64,000 bases of DNA from Algoriphagus taiwanensis. GTDB lineage: Bacteria; Bacteroidota; Bacteroidia; Cytophagales; Cyclobacteriaceae. Location: NCBI RefSeq assembly GCF_036245645.1, contig NZ_BTPE01000011.1:62001-126000 (forward strand), given 5' to 3'. The notes below the pieces were generated by a model. That model did no database searches. It was not told where the DNA came from and saw only the letters and a program-made list of their open reading frames with translations. Position numbers and translations under genes: made by a program. Positions 9,643 to 18,107 of the stretch are shown here, one piece after another; the stretch's first letter is position 1, and each line of letters opens with the position of its first letter.

Positions 9643-10082
9643 TCAAATTAGAATCCCTTTCGGCGATAAACAATGCCACCTTTCTGGAGAAAAATGAGAT
9701 TGCGGACTTCCTTTTCCATCATTTGGGAAAATACGGAGATCCCAAGGAAGACATTATGAAGTGTTTGGATTATGCTTTGGACCCTGGTCTTCATGCCGGT
9801 GGTTTTGTAATTCTGGCAAGAGAAAAAGGGAAAATAGTCGGAGCTACGGTGATGAATAAGACAGGAATGTCCGGGTATATTCCAGAAAATATCCTGGTCT
9901 ATATTGCTGTAGATCAAAGTCAGCGAGGCATGGGTATAGGAGGCAAAATGATGGATTTAGCTATCACGATGGCCAATGGAGCTATTGCCCTGCATGTGGA
10001 GCCCGATAACCCTGCAAGGAAACTTTATGAGCGTTTGGGCTTTACCAATAAGTACCTCGAAATGAGACTAACCAAGAAATAA
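9639..10082 (+). CDS. GNAT family N-acetyltransferase
   Basis: A 147-residue soluble enzyme with the GNAT acetyl-CoA-binding signature QRGMGIGGKMM near residues 100-110 and the C-terminal NPARKLYERLGFTNKYLEM. GNAT enzymes move an acetyl group from acetyl-CoA to an amine. The start codon overlaps the symporter stop (ATGA) and the racemase begins four bases after its end, so all three genes are probably one transcript. A small amino-group substrate, perhaps the one imported by the symporter, is plausible but unproven. Confidence 0.88.
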   Translation: MIKLESLSAINNATFLEKNEIADFLFHHLGKYGDPKEDIMKCLDYALDPGLHAGGFVILAREKGKIVGATVMNKTGMSGYIPENILVYIAVDQSQRGMGIGGKMMDLAITMANGAIALHVEPDNPARKLYERLGFTNKYLEMRLTKK

Positions 10083-10086
10083 AAAA

Positions 10087-11157
10087 ATGGCTGTTCTTAC
10101 TTTAAACAGGAAGAAGCTTCAGGAAAATTACCGTTTTCTCAAAGACCTTTTTGAGCAAAAAAAGGTCAGTTGGGGAGTCGTGTCCAAGCTCCTTTGTGGG
10201 CATAAGCGATTCCTTCAAGAGCTGATAGACTTGGGAATAGAAGAAATTCATGATTCCCGGATTTCCAACTTGGCTATGGTCAAAAGGCTCAAAAGAGATA
10301 TTCAAACGGTCTATATCAAACCCGTGGCCAAGAAAAATGTGGCACAGATGGTGGAATTTGCTGATGTGAGTCTCAATAGTGAGCTGGAAACCATCCGCCT
10401 CATCAGTGAAGAAGCTGTCAAGCAGGAAAAACTTCACAAAATCATCATCATGGTGGAGACTGGAGACCTGCGTGAAGGAGTGATGGGACAGGACTTGGTT
10501 GATTTTTATGCCCGTGTTTTTGAGCTCCCCAATATTGAGGTGATTGGTCTGGGGACAAACCTAAACTGTCTCAATGGTGTGATGCCGAGTACTGATAAGC
10601 TGATTCAACTTTCTCTTTACAAACAGATTATTGAATTGAAATTCGGGAAATCTATTCCCTGGGTTTCTGCCGGAACTTCAGTAACCATCCCTTTGATGCT
10701 TTCCCATCAACTTCCTGCCGGGGTCAATCATTTTCGGGTAGGAGAGACGCTTTATTTTGGAGTGGATTTGGTCGAAGAAAAAGTCATCGATGGCATGCAT
10801 GGGGATGTTTTTGAGCTGCAGGCTCAAATCATAGAACTTCAGGAGAAGCCATTGGTGCCGATCGGAAATCTCGCAGCCAATCCTCAAGGGCAAGTGGCAG
10901 AGATTGAAGAAGAAAACCTAGGAAAATCCTCCTTCAGAGCTATTTTGGATTTGGGAATATTGGATATCGATCCCAAATACTTGGAGCCGGAAGACCAGGA
11001 AATAGAAGTGTTGGGAGCAAGCTCAGATATGATGATTCTCAACCTAAATAAAAATCCCCAACAGCTGAAGGTCGGGGATTCGATTAAGTTTAGACTGAAA
11101 TACCTTGGTGTTTTGGGCTTGATGAATTCCCGCTACATCGAAAAGGCAGTCATCTGA
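10087..11157 (+). CDS. Alanine/ornithine racemase-family PLP enzyme
   Basis: A 356-residue protein of the fold-type III PLP class (alanine racemase N-terminal domain). The presumed PLP lysine is in WGVVSKLLCGHK near residue 37. Further family blocks are IHDSRISNLAMVKRL, MVETGDLREGV, GLGTNLNC and FRVGETLYFGVD. This branch is distinct from classical Alr and resembles the YhfX/ornithine racemase group. It should interconvert L and D forms of an amino acid in the cytoplasm. It ends the symporter-acetyltransferase-racemase operon and converges on the diheme cytochrome gene with no spacer, the two stop codons being adjacent. Confidence 0.87.
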   Translation: MAVLTLNRKKLQENYRFLKDLFEQKKVSWGVVSKLLCGHKRFLQELIDLGIEEIHDSRISNLAMVKRLKRDIQTVYIKPVAKKNVAQMVEFADVSLNSELETIRLISEEAVKQEKLHKIIIMVETGDLREGVMGQDLVDFYARVFELPNIEVIGLGTNLNCLNGVMPSTDKLIQLSLYKQIIELKFGKSIPWVSAGTSVTIPLMLSHQLPAGVNHFRVGETLYFGVDLVEEKVIDGMHGDVFELQAQIIELQEKPLVPIGNLAANPQGQVAEIEEENLGKSSFRAILDLGILDIDPKYLEPEDQEIEVLGASSDMMILNLNKNPQQLKVGDSIKFRLKYLGVLGLMNSRYIEKAVI

Positions 11158-12279
11158 TTATTTGCTTTCAGGCATGCTATTGATCCACTGACGGATGAGC
11201 TCCACTCCTTCTTCATGAACGGTAGTTCGTCCGATCTCCGGCATGGCTACTCCGACTTCTGTAGAGTTCATACGGTAAGTCAAGATAGATTCGTCTGCTT
11301 TGCCAGGTTGGATATCGAAACGAAAGCTTCCCGCTCCCTTGCCTGCAGCCACAGGAGTCTTATTCACTCCCAGTTTCAAAGGGTCTTTTTGGTCATAAGT
11401 AAGAAAAAGGCCGGATGTGCTCGCAGGTCCCTCTGCTCGATGGCAGTGGGAACAATTGATATCCAGATAAGCCATAGCCCGGTCATCCAAGGCTTGGGTT
11501 TTGTCTTCGTAGTCGATCACACTTGGATGAGTATCTGCTCCTTCAAAGCCTTTCAAATTCCCCTTTTCTGCCCAATAAGCCAACTGGTTGGATTTGAAGC
11601 TTCCATAATCCAACTCGTGATTCAAATGCTTGGGCTGTATTCCGATGGGGGCCAGTTTTTCATCCTTGTTGTGGCAGCTTTTGCACTGATTCTTGTTGGG
11701 AACCAAGTAATTGATGATCTGATCCTTGCCAGATGCATCGGTAAACCTCACCTCCAACTGAGCCCCGACTACTTTGAGAACGGCATCGGTTTGCTCTTCA
11801 TTCCATAGGTAAGGATAAGCTTGCCAGCCTCCTTCTTCATGGATCATCAGACGAGTTTCGATGATCCGCTTACCCTCCTCAGGTTTTCTGAAATCATTGG
11901 GATAGTAGAAGTTTTTGATCAGAATGGAGCCAACGGGTAGTTCCATTTCTTCTCCGATGATCTCCGCTTGACTTCCATCAGGGAAATAGACAAAGCGGCT
12001 TTTCCACGCATAGTCGGTAAACAAAGAAGAGGCAGGCTTATACAGAGTAAGGTTGGATGCCGGCTCCAGCTCATTCATTTTCCCTTCGAAAAAGCCATAG
12101 GTAGACAGTCTCCGATAGGGATAATTGCCATCTGCTTCTTCCGGTGCCAAAGCTCTTTCACCGGACTTGGCTTGGGAAGTTTCCTGATTGGTATTTTCTG
12201 CTTTTTCCTGACAGGAAAATGCAATGCCCAAAATCAATCCCAAAACCCATTTTTTTCTACTGCTACACCTCATCTTCAT
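11158..12279 (-). CDS. SO2930-family diheme c-type cytochrome lipoprotein
   Basis: A 373-residue protein with a lipoprotein signal (hydrophobic run ending in AFSC, Cys near residue 23) and two haem c attachment motifs, CKSCH near residue 200 and CSHCH near residue 275. The rest, for example ERALAPEEADGNYPYRRLS and VGVAMPEIGRT, matches the family known as SO2930 or HNE_0200, which is poorly characterised. It would be an extracytoplasmic, membrane-anchored electron carrier. The gene lies 18 bases downstream of the beta-helix lipoprotein gene. These two families are known to occur side by side in other bacteria, so they probably work together. The reaction is unknown. Confidence 0.85.
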   Translation of the reverse strand: MKMRCSSRKKWVLGLILGIAFSCQEKAENTNQETSQAKSGERALAPEEADGNYPYRRLSTYGFFEGKMNELEPASNLTLYKPASSLFTDYAWKSRFVYFPDGSQAEIIGEEMELPVGSILIKNFYYPNDFRKPEEGKRIIETRLMIHEEGGWQAYPYLWNEEQTDAVLKVVGAQLEVRFTDASGKDQIINYLVPNKNQCKSCHNKDEKLAPIGIQPKHLNHELDYGSFKSNQLAYWAEKGNLKGFEGADTHPSVIDYEDKTQALDDRAMAYLDINCSHCHRAEGPASTSGLFLTYDQKDPLKLGVNKTPVAAGKGAGSFRFDIQPGKADESILTYRMNSTEVGVAMPEIGRTTVHEEGVELIRQWINSMPESK

Positions 12280-12297
12280 TCGGATTAATTCTCAAAA

Positions 12298-13596
12298 TTA
12301 TAGTCCCGCTAGTCCGGAGATATCTGTTTTTACTTTTACCTGGCAGTTCTGGAAGAGCTCGTGATCCTTGTAAGAAGTGATATTATCCTCTCCGTCCATG
12401 AGGTAGAACCGGGTAAAGTGCAAATCCTCCCAATTTTTCTCCTGAAGGCATATTCTCATCGGGTTACTCTCAATGTTGGGGCTGATGCTTTCGTCCCAAA
12501 TCCCATCATAGATGATATCCTGAGTTTTTCCCTTGCCATGTGCATTGTAAATGCTGACCATTTGACCCAATTCACGGGTCAGGTCAGGAGTAGAAAGTTT
12601 TTTTCTTTTGTACTCGTTGTCATGCACATAGATATCCATAGTATAGGGTGACCAGTTGGGTGCCTCAGCCGGAAATCCAGTAACCTGATAGCTGGCGATG
12701 GATACCCCCGAGGTTTTGTTGTTATGGATTCGGTTGTTGTAGATTTCTACTTCTTTTGCAGCCAAAAGCACGATTCCGCTGCCGGGAGGGATCATGGTCA
12801 CGGTATTGCCGTTTGGACCGTCACCGATTGGGGTTGCAAAATTTTTGTGATTGTTGTCGATGATGTCGTTATCGTAGATTTTTGTGCCTTTGCCATCTGA
12901 TTTGGGCAGTCCGGGGAGGTTAAAAACCAAAATACCACCGGAATTATTTCTTGCCGTATTTCCGAAAACCTCCGCATTGTCTGAATTTTCGATCTCTATA
13001 CCGGCTACATTTCCAAAAGCCAGGGAATTTTTCACCACGATATTTTCGGATTGACCCACGTAGATTCCTGCGTCTTTGGAGTGAGAGGCGATGCACTCGT
13101 CAATCATCACATTTTTACACTGCACAGGATAGATGGCGTAGGTTCCGTTTTTTGATTTGTCTCCGTTGGTCCAGGTGACATTTAGCCGGCGGAATGTAAT
13201 CCCGTCCGAATGTTGGGATTTGATTCCATCTCCTGGTGCATCCTCAATGGTTAGGTCTTCGATGGAGATTTGATTTCCTACGATTTTCACTCCTTCTCCG
13301 CCTGTTTGCAGGTTGCGGAAGGAAAGCACTGTCTTGTCCATTCCCGCACCTTTGATTTTGACTCCGGTCTTATTGTCCAGAATCAATTGGGTGTTCAGGT
13401 TGTAGAACCCTTCCGGAATGATAATGGTCGAAGAATCTTCAGCGAGGATAAAGGCTTCCACAATGGCTTCCGTTTCTTCCAGACTTGCTCTTCGGATTTT
13501 AGAAGTGTCAAAAGTCTGCTCATAAGTGGAGGAGTCGCAGCCCATGAGAATGAGCCCCGAAAGAAGAAAGAGGGATAGTGCTTTTAGAGTTTTCAT
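12298..13596 (-). CDS. Parallel beta-helix repeat lipoprotein, partner of SO2930-type cytochrome
   Basis: A 432-residue protein with a lipobox (SGLILMGC, Cys near residue 20) followed by right-handed beta-helix repeats rich in short strands and Asn/Asp turns, for example DGITFRRLNVTW, VVKNSLAFGNVAGIEIENS and EVFGNTARNNSGGILVFN. Such helices occur in carbohydrate lyases and epimerases, but I cannot identify catalytic residues. The family is found next to SO2930-like cytochromes, as here. A Crp/Fnr regulator gene lies 71 bases upstream on the same strand and may be co-transcribed. The role is unknown; surface or periplasmic location is inferred from the lipobox. Confidence 0.82.
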   Translation of the reverse strand: MKTLKALSLFLLSGLILMGCDSSTYEQTFDTSKIRRASLEETEAIVEAFILAEDSSTIIIPEGFYNLNTQLILDNKTGVKIKGAGMDKTVLSFRNLQTGGEGVKIVGNQISIEDLTIEDAPGDGIKSQHSDGITFRRLNVTWTNGDKSKNGTYAIYPVQCKNVMIDECIASHSKDAGIYVGQSENIVVKNSLAFGNVAGIEIENSDNAEVFGNTARNNSGGILVFNLPGLPKSDGKGTKIYDNDIIDNNHKNFATPIGDGPNGNTVTMIPPGSGIVLLAAKEVEIYNNRIHNNKTSGVSIASYQVTGFPAEAPNWSPYTMDIYVHDNEYKRKKLSTPDLTRELGQMVSIYNAHGKGKTQDIIYDGIWDESISPNIESNPMRICLQEKNWEDLHFTRFYLMDGEDNITSYKDHELFQNCQVKVKTDISGLAGL

Positions 13597-13667
13597 TTGT
13601 GCGTGGGGATAAAGACTTCAAAAGTACTTCGATCCATAGGTTTTCTTGTTTGAGAAAAATCAAAAAA

Positions 13668-14231
13668 TCAGATTTTGGCACGGATTCGTGATAGGGTCTC
13701 TATGCTCATGTCCAAGTAGGAGGCGATCTGTCCGACAGATGCTTTTTGGATGACTTTGGGTCGATTCTCCATCAATTCAAGATACCTTTCCCTTGCAGAT
13801 TTAAATTTGGCAAAGACCAACTGCTCTTCGAGTGAGATGTAATATTGCTCTAGAAGCAGGCGATAGACACGCTCCAAGCTGTGATGACTATCAAAAAGAC
13901 CGATCAAGTCGTCGTGGTGAATTCTTGCCAGACGAGTCGGTTCCATCGCTTCAATGGATTCATAGGATGGGTTTCGGGAGATGAAAGAATACATGGAGGT
14001 GGTAAATTCGCCCGGAAGAGTGAAGGAAACCGTGACGTCTTTATTGTCCTTATGGTAATAGCTTCTCAGCGAGCCAGCAGTGACAAAATACAAATAGTCA
14101 CAGATCGTTTCTGACTTCTCTACAAGTGTTCCTCGCTCTAGGTCAATCCATTGGAGCTTTTCTTCGAAAGCGGCCTTGGCTTCTTGGCCCAGTTCGGGGA
14201 AATTCTCCAAGGTTCTTAAAATGTTTTCCAT
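13668..14231 (-). CDS. Crp/Fnr family transcriptional regulator
   Basis: A 187-residue protein with an N-terminal cyclic-nucleotide-binding-type beta-barrel (residues ~25-115, including LYFVTAGSLRSYY and VSFTLPGEFTTSMYSFI) and a C-terminal winged helix ending in VGQIASYLDMSIETLSRIRAK. The helix-turn-helix signature fits the short Bacteroidota Crp/Fnr type. There is no Cys cluster, so it is not an Fnr-type oxygen sensor. It is divergent from an outer-membrane protein gene (about 78 bases between starts) and upstream of the beta-helix and cytochrome genes on the same strand, which makes both possible targets. Confidence 0.88.
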   Translation of the reverse strand: MENILRTLENFPELGQEAKAAFEEKLQWIDLERGTLVEKSETICDYLYFVTAGSLRSYYHKDNKDVTVSFTLPGEFTTSMYSFISRNPSYESIEAMEPTRLARIHHDDLIGLFDSHHSLERVYRLLLEQYYISLEEQLVFAKFKSARERYLELMENRPKVIQKASVGQIASYLDMSIETLSRIRAKI

Positions 14232-14277
14232 GAACTTAAAAATTTCAATTTGAAATCATATTTCAGATTTCAAGCGT

Positions 14278-14285
14278 TAGTTTTG
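14278..14285 (+). promoter_or_regulatory. Possible -7 element for outer-membrane protein gene
   Basis: TAGTTTTG matches TAnnTTTG and lies 24 bases before the ATG at 14310. The nearest TTG upstream is 25 bases away, slightly long. A transcript starting here would exclude the more upstream in-frame ATG at 14250 and supports the start at 14310. Confidence 0.4.
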
Positions 14286-14309
14286 AGGAATTTAAAAATT
14301 TATAGGGTT

Positions 14310-14855
14310 ATGAAAAAGGTTTTGCTGTTATTGTTTGTAGTAGGTTTAGTTGGATCGGCTCATGCGCAGTTTGGACTTAGAGCTGGATTTACCTCCTCTA
14401 ATTTCTCAGACACCAACTTCGATCCACGATCTGGATTTCATGCCGGTGTGTATTACGGGTTTGGCGAAAACTTTTTGAAGGTAGAGCCCGGGCTGTTTTT
14501 TTCTCAAAAGGGATATACCGGAACCGACGATCAGGGAAGGGCTATCGACGAGCAGCTTAATTATGTGGAGATTCCTGTTCTTTTCCGAATGAGTCTTATC
14601 CCGGCCCTCAATGTGTTTTTGGGGCCACAGATTTCTTTCCTTGCTTCTAGAAATTACCAATTAGGAGATGAGACGTCCACAAGCTTGGAAGTATTGACGG
14701 GCTATGATTTGGCCGGGGTGGCTGGAGCTCAGGTAGTTTTGCCCTTTAATTTCAACCTTCAGGCAAGTTATGATTTCGGCCTTCGATCCTTAAATTATTT
14801 CAATACTTCAGTGAAAAATCAGGCCTTCAAAGTCTCTTTAGGCTATTCTTTTTGA
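14310..14855 (+). CDS. Outer-membrane beta-barrel protein (porin/PorT-like family)
   Basis: About 181 residues from the ATG at 14310, chosen because it gives a clean signal peptide (MKKVLLLLFVVGLVGSAHA, cleavage before QFGLRAG). The frame is open from 14250, but that would put 20 extra residues before the signal. The mature part alternates short amphipathic strands, such as RAGFTSSNFSDTNF, FHAGVYYGFG and LNYVEIPVLFRMSL, and ends in an aromatic residue (SLGYSF), which is typical of a small eight-stranded outer-membrane barrel. The function is not known. It is divergent from the Crp/Fnr gene. Confidence 0.82.
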   Translation: MKKVLLLLFVVGLVGSAHAQFGLRAGFTSSNFSDTNFDPRSGFHAGVYYGFGENFLKVEPGLFFSQKGYTGTDDQGRAIDEQLNYVEIPVLFRMSLIPALNVFLGPQISFLASRNYQLGDETSTSLEVLTGYDLAGVAGAQVVLPFNFNLQASYDFGLRSLNYFNTSVKNQAFKVSLGYSF

Positions 14856-14876
14856 GCCAAAAGCCAATAAACTCTA

Positions 14877-14910
14877 AAATCCCGGCCCACCTAGGCCGGG
14901 ATTTATTTTT
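14877..14910. terminator. Convergent terminator between barrel protein gene and ruvC
   Basis: An 11-bp perfect stem (AAATCCCGGCC with GGCCGGGATTT), 6-base loop, followed by a T-rich tract on the plus strand. The last codons and stop of ruvC (stop at 14903-14905) lie inside the right arm, so the hairpin is shared by both convergent genes. Confidence 0.85.
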
Positions 14911-15478
14911 TTATCCGATCCGGATTTTCTTCCAAAAACGATTTCCAACCGGCATTTCTTCCCCGGGTTTGTACCCTTCCCTCATGGAAATGATGACAAA
15001 GCGCCACGGCTAGAGCATCTGTGGCGTCCAGCAATTTGGGCAATTCAGCGATGCCCAAAAGGGTCTGAAGCATGGCAGCCACCTGTTCTTTGGAAGCATT
15101 TCCATTTCCTGTGACGGATTGCTTGACTTTTTTGGGAGAGTATTCGGTGATTGGGATTTCCTTGGAAAGGGCGGCCGCCATGGCTACTCCTTGGGCACGA
15201 CCCAGCTTGAGCATGGATTGCACATTGGCCCCATAAAATGGAGCTTCCAAAGCCACCGAATCCGGGGCAAATTCCTCGATGATTCCCGTGATCCGTTCAA
15301 AAATCTTTTTCAGCTTGAGTTCGTGGGTAGCATACTTTTTCAAGTGAATGACCCCGTATTGCAGGATTTTGTATTTCTTGCCTTCCGTGAGAATAAGCCC
15401 GTAGCCCATCACGGTGGTGCCCGGGTCAATTCCCAAAATGATTTTTTCTTTCAGCGGTTTTTCTACTTCTTTACTCAC
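14903..15478 (-). CDS. ruvC: Crossover junction endodeoxyribonuclease RuvC
   Basis: A 191-residue nuclease that cuts Holliday junctions during recombination, working with RuvAB. ILGIDPGTTVMGYGLI holds the first catalytic Asp, VALEAPFYGANVQSMLKLG the Glu, and DATDALAVALCHH the C-terminal Asp pair. The length is slightly over the usual ~170 because of N- and C-terminal tails. The start is GTG at 15476-15478; no ATG lies between it and the first motif. Only 18 bases separate this start from the divergent glycosyltransferase gene. Confidence 0.95.
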   Translation of the reverse strand: MSKEVEKPLKEKIILGIDPGTTVMGYGLILTEGKKYKILQYGVIHLKKYATHELKLKKIFERITGIIEEFAPDSVALEAPFYGANVQSMLKLGRAQGVAMAAALSKEIPITEYSPKKVKQSVTGNGNASKEQVAAMLQTLLGIAELPKLLDATDALAVALCHHFHEGRVQTRGRNAGWKSFLEENPDRIKK

Positions 15479-15496
15479 CCCTGCAAGTTAGCTTAA

Positions 15497-16603
15497 ATGA
15501 TGGTCTATTTTTATCTCCTTTGGATTTTCGGCTATTTCCTTTTACTCTTTCTCCTGGTCAAAAAGTGGCCTGCTGAAAAGAAAGCTTCCTTGAAGGAACC
15601 CGCTGATTTGCCAAGTATCAGCTTGATTATCCCCTTCCGGAATGAAGCTGAAAAGGTAGAAACTCTACTGGCGGAACTTAGGATAGTCGCTCCTGAAATC
15701 ACGGAAATTCTATTGGTAGACGATCAAAGCGAAGATGCTTCCTTCTCTCTTTTTTCCGAAAAAGCCAAATCCAACTCCAAGATCCGAATCCACCAAAGTC
15801 CCGGAATAGGAAAAAAAGCTGCCTTGGATTATGGTATTCAACAGGCCAAGGGAGAGATCATCCTAACGACTGATACGGATTGTTTTTTTACCGAAGGCTG
15901 GGCAAAAGAGATGGCAGCCCCATTTCTGGATCCCCAAGTTCAGCTTGTCGCTGGTCCAGTACTGACGAAAGCTGACCCAAGAATTTTCCCGGAGGTGTTT
16001 CAGCAGATGGATTGGGCAAGTATTCTACTGGTCACCCAATTTTCTTTTCAATCCAGAAAGCCCCTTATGTGCAGTGGTGCAAATCTTGCCTTCAGAAAAT
16101 CTGCCTTTGCCAGAGTGGGAGGCTATACGGGAAATCAGCACCTGCTTTCTGGAGATGATGAATTTTTGTTGAAAAAGATAAGCAAAGAGTTTGGTCCTGA
16201 GGCCTGCGTTTACCTGCCAATAAAAGAAGCTCTGGTCTTTACCCTCCCTCAGGCTTCTTGGTACGCTCTGATTAATCAACGTATTCGCTGGGCCAGTAAA
16301 TGGAAAGAGCATGGATCAGTATTTCACGGCTTCACCGCGGTTTTGGCCGCCTTATCCCAATGGATTTGGTTGTTTAGTTTCATTCTCCCCATCGCAGGAT
16401 CTTGGGGGATTTGGCTTTTTCTTGGAGTCTGGGCAGGAAAGCTTGCCTCCGAGAGATGGGCATTGGAAAAGGTCTTTCGAACCCTGGGAAGAATTCCCGG
16501 CAGGTATTGGGCTTTGACTTCGCTCTTTCACCCATTTTATGTAATCGGGGTGAGCATCGGATCGATCTGGGGAAAATTTGAATGGAAAGGCAGGTCCAAC
16601 TGA
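15497..16603 (+). CDS. Glycosyltransferase family 2, membrane-bound
   Basis: A 368-residue protein with one N-terminal membrane helix, a GT-A catalytic domain and C-terminal membrane helices. SLIIPFRNEAEKV and LLVDDQSEDAS bind the nucleotide sugar, TTDTDCFF is the DxD metal motif, SGDDEFLLKK supplies the acidic catalytic residue, and NQRIRWASKWK is the QxxRW motif of processive-type enzymes. It would build a cell-surface glycan at the inner membrane. It is the first gene of a compact run ending with asparaginase, and its end overlaps the frame of the next small gene. Confidence 0.9.
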   Translation: MMVYFYLLWIFGYFLLLFLLVKKWPAEKKASLKEPADLPSISLIIPFRNEAEKVETLLAELRIVAPEITEILLVDDQSEDASFSLFSEKAKSNSKIRIHQSPGIGKKAALDYGIQQAKGEIILTTDTDCFFTEGWAKEMAAPFLDPQVQLVAGPVLTKADPRIFPEVFQQMDWASILLVTQFSFQSRKPLMCSGANLAFRKSAFARVGGYTGNQHLLSGDDEFLLKKISKEFGPEACVYLPIKEALVFTLPQASWYALINQRIRWASKWKEHGSVFHGFTAVLAALSQWIWLFSFILPIAGSWGIWLFLGVWAGKLASERWALEKVFRTLGRIPGRYWALTSLFHPFYVIGVSIGSIWGKFEWKGRSN

Positions 16604-16635
16604 TTTTGCTTATTTTTGGATTCAAACCACCAACA

Positions 16636-16887
16636 ATGACGGACGCTGAATTTGATCTTTTGGACGAGTTGTACTTTGTTCAGCATTTTTCCTACCTGAA
16701 AGACGCTTTGGGCTGGGAAGACTCGCAGCTTCTCGAGACCCTCCAATCCCTGTATTCCAGCGGGCTGATCAAATGCTTGGTCGGACCGGATGACGAACGT
16801 TTTGATCAGGTAAATATCTCTCTTGAAGGTAAAAACCTCTTTTATTTAGCCACAAAAAAGGGTCTGATGGCCCATAACGCACTTTGA
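16636..16887 (+). CDS. Small conserved hypothetical protein upstream of PP2C phosphatase
   Basis: About 83 residues from the ATG at 16636. The frame is open from 16582, inside the upstream glycosyltransferase gene, but MTDAEFDLLDELYFV is the more natural start. It is acidic and soluble. The pattern DAEFDLLDELYFVQHF...LLETLQSLYSSGLIKCL resembles a small winged-helix or regulatory fold, although I do not recognise a named family. Its stop (TGA 16885-16887) overlaps the TTG start of the phosphatase, so translation is probably coupled and the two may work together. The function is unknown. Confidence 0.7.
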   Translation: MTDAEFDLLDELYFVQHFSYLKDALGWEDSQLLETLQSLYSSGLIKCLVGPDDERFDQVNISLEGKNLFYLATKKGLMAHNAL

Positions 16888-18104
16888 TTTTGGAAGGGCA
16901 AGCCTACAACAAATACCAGCGGAAGGAACTGGAGCTCAAAGCGCTCCTGGAAATCACTCAGGCGATCAATGAAAATCAGCCGGAAAGTGTTCTGCTGAAT
17001 ATTTTCAAATTCACCTGCTTGGTTCATTTGGAGATCAAAGCGATGATTCTCTATGTGGCCAAGGAAGGGGAGTTTGAAAAGAAAATCGCCCATGGCGTCA
17101 AAGGCAAGATTCCTGCAGTTTTACTTTCCAGTCAGGTAATCGATCACAAGGAAAGTGGAGAACTCAGACTTGACCTGTCTGGAGAATTTTCTTTCTCGGA
17201 GCTTGAGACCTATCTGCCGGTCTATCATAAGGAAAAATTACTTGCCTTGCTTTTTTTGAAAAGGAAGTCAGATGAGGTAGAGCTCGATTTGGATTTCACT
17301 CAGGCCATCACCAATATTCTGGTGGTAGCTTTGGAGAACAAGCGATTTGCAAGAAGACAAATTCAGCAGGAAGTACTCAACAGGGAAGTGGCTATTGCTT
17401 CTCAGGTTCAGCAGATGCTTTTCCCTTCCGATTTGCCCAATACCCAAGAGCTCAAGGCCAAAGTGACCTACTTTCCTCATAGCATGGTGGGAGGGGATTA
17501 TTACGATTTGATCAGAAAATCCAAAGAAAAAGTCTACTTCTGTGTGGCAGATGTTTCCGGCAAAGGGATCGCTGCTGCGCTACTGATGTCCAATTTCCAG
17601 GCAGCGCTTCGGACTCTTCTCCGTAGTGACGCGAGTCTGGAGGTGATATTGCATCAGCTGAATTATACCCTGTTTGAAAACACCAAAGGGGAGCGGTTTA
17701 TCACTTTTTTCCTGGGGGAATATGATTTTGGGAAAAAAAGACTTCGCTATGTCAATGCCGGGCATAATCCTCCTATCCTTTGTTGGGAAAAAGGAGGGAA
17801 AACTGAACTGCTCGAAGCAGGGACGACCATCTTGGGAGCTTTTGAGCAGCTTCCGTTTTTGGAGACCGGCGAGAGACAGAATTTGGACTGCTTTACCATT
17901 CATCTCTACACCGATGGACTCACGGAGACACTCAATGCGAATGGTGAGGAATTTGGGGAAGAACGACTGCAAAAATTCGTTTCTTCCCATATGTGCATGG
18001 ATCCTGAACGTTTCCATTTGGAGTTTTTCCAGGAAATTGAGGACTTCAAGGGCCCGATTCCCCTTCGGGATGATCTGACATTTATGAGCTTAAGGTTTTC
18101 TTAG
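16884..18104 (+). CDS. GAF-PP2C (SpoIIE/RsbU-type) protein serine/threonine phosphatase
   Basis: A 406-residue protein. The N-terminal ~150 residues look like a GAF-type sensor. From ~190 on there is a PP2C/SpoIIE domain with the metal and catalytic motifs GGDYYDL, VADVSGKGIAAALLM, VNAGHNPPIL, LYTDGLTE and LRDDLTFM. Such phosphatases usually dephosphorylate anti-anti-sigma factors or other regulators in response to a signal. The start is TTG at 16884, overlapping the small gene before it; the next possible TTG is six bases further. The partner protein is not in the window. Confidence 0.9.
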   Translation: MILEGQAYNKYQRKELELKALLEITQAINENQPESVLLNIFKFTCLVHLEIKAMILYVAKEGEFEKKIAHGVKGKIPAVLLSSQVIDHKESGELRLDLSGEFSFSELETYLPVYHKEKLLALLFLKRKSDEVELDLDFTQAITNILVVALENKRFARRQIQQEVLNREVAIASQVQQMLFPSDLPNTQELKAKVTYFPHSMVGGDYYDLIRKSKEKVYFCVADVSGKGIAAALLMSNFQAALRTLLRSDASLEVILHQLNYTLFENTKGERFITFFLGEYDFGKKRLRYVNAGHNPPILCWEKGGKTELLEAGTTILGAFEQLPFLETGERQNLDCFTIHLYTDGLTETLNANGEEFGEERLQKFVSSHMCMDPERFHLEFFQEIEDFKGPIPLRDDLTFMSLRFS

Positions 18105-18107
18105 TCC

